64,000 nucleotides of DNA. Source: Desulfopila sp. IMCC35006 (lineage in GTDB: Bacteria; Desulfobacterota; Desulfobulbia; Desulfobulbales; Desulfocapsaceae). Where the stretch lies: positions 124,001 to 188,000 of the forward strand of contig NZ_SWCM01000004.1 of the NCBI RefSeq assembly GCF_005116645.1, in the 5' to 3' direction. The notes under the pieces are model-generated. The model saw nothing but the letters and a program-made list of their open reading frames with translations. It was not told where the DNA came from and ran no database searches. The stretch's first letter is position 1. Every line of letters begins with the position of its first letter. Of this stretch, positions 63,797 through 64,000 are shown piece by piece. A program made the translations under genes and the position numbers.

Positions 63797-63938
63797 AAAA
63801 ATCTACAACAATACAGTTGCGTTTTAAAATATATCGAAGCAGTTCTTGCACAATCACTTCGCGTGATTAGTTGTAAATTGTGTAAAGTCGTATTCGCGAC
63901 CAATCAACAAAAGCCACTGACTGAAAGAGAATATTACC

Positions 63939-64000
63939 ATGAAAATTTCAATTATTTTCGCCTTCTTCTTACTTCTCTCTGCAGCATCTGACGGCATTGC
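63939..64000 (+). CDS. Secreted or membrane protein, N-terminal fragment
   Basis: The first 20 codons (MKISIIFAFFLLLSAASDGI) form a clear signal peptide-like start: a positive residue, a hydrophobic core and a small-residue region. The rest lies beyond the window edge. The ribosome site is modest (GAAAGAGAA). Confidence 0.65.
   Translation, partial: MKISIIFAFFLLLSAASDGI

Overview
ORGANISM. The window reads as the chromosome of a Gram-negative, probably anaerobic member of the Desulfobacterota (formerly Deltaproteobacteria), most likely a sulfate reducer or relative in or near the Desulfobulbales. The support is indirect: lipid A genes, SelB (selenocysteine decoding), a UbiX/LpdD-like pair, fused isobutyryl-CoA mutase (IcmF), many AMP-forming acyl-CoA ligases and acyl-CoA dehydrogenases, bacteriohemerythrin, and the style of the sensor proteins. 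No rRNA, tRNA, CRISPR array, phage or intact transposase gene was seen. LAYOUT. 1-7.4 kb: end of an unknown gene, a possible small RNA, a small gene coupled to mpl, an Hpt/receiver pair, tilS, selB and a metallo-hydrolase. 7.4-14.8 kb: Mrp ATPase, ftsY, a membrane J-protein, an aminotransferase, ubiX with an LpdD-like partner, and der. 14.8-21.7 kb: one long minus-strand array, namZ-lpxD-fabZ-lpxA-lpxI-nucleotidyltransferase-sugar kinase-der, mixing lipid A synthesis with candidate peptidoglycan recycling genes. 21.8-37.5 kb: two divergent fatty-acid operons. The leftward one has thiolase, 3-hydroxyacyl-CoA dehydrogenase, an M24 peptidase-like protein, a Cys-rich protein, enoyl-CoA hydratase and acyl-CoA dehydrogenase. 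The rightward one has acyl-CoA ligase, acyl-CoA dehydrogenase, a TetR regulator and IcmF. 37.5-48.5 kb: dienoyl-CoA isomerase-like crotonase, transglutaminase-like protein, methyltransferase, a kinase/LuxR-type regulator pair, PilZ, Hsp20, CFA synthase, UspA, cold-shock protein and small proteins. 48.5-61.2 kb: acyl-CoA ligases, an unrecognised polytopic membrane protein, an XRE-cupin regulator, an unusual thiolase with its DUF35 partner, acetoacetyl-CoA synthetase and isovaleryl-CoA dehydrogenase; this looks like a branched-chain acid (leucine/isovalerate) module. 61.2-64 kb: DUF4242 protein, hemerythrin, HDOD protein and the start of a secreted protein. HOW IT WORKS TOGETHER. The most coherent signal is a small regulon. 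Three promoters with TTGACA -35 boxes each carry the same palindrome, centred on AGCGCT, just downstream of the -10. Two are the divergent beta-oxidation promoters and the third, 22 kb away, drives the polytopic membrane protein. The TetR protein encoded in the regulated operon is the natural candidate repressor, which ties the membrane protein to fatty-acid metabolism. A second theme is mobile or structural repeats: a mosaic hairpin repeat in three copies, TGATTACC-ended hairpin elements, a GGGACGCC repeat and a 15-bp-arm palindrome. One repeat copy sits inside the lpx operon between 15-bp direct repeats.
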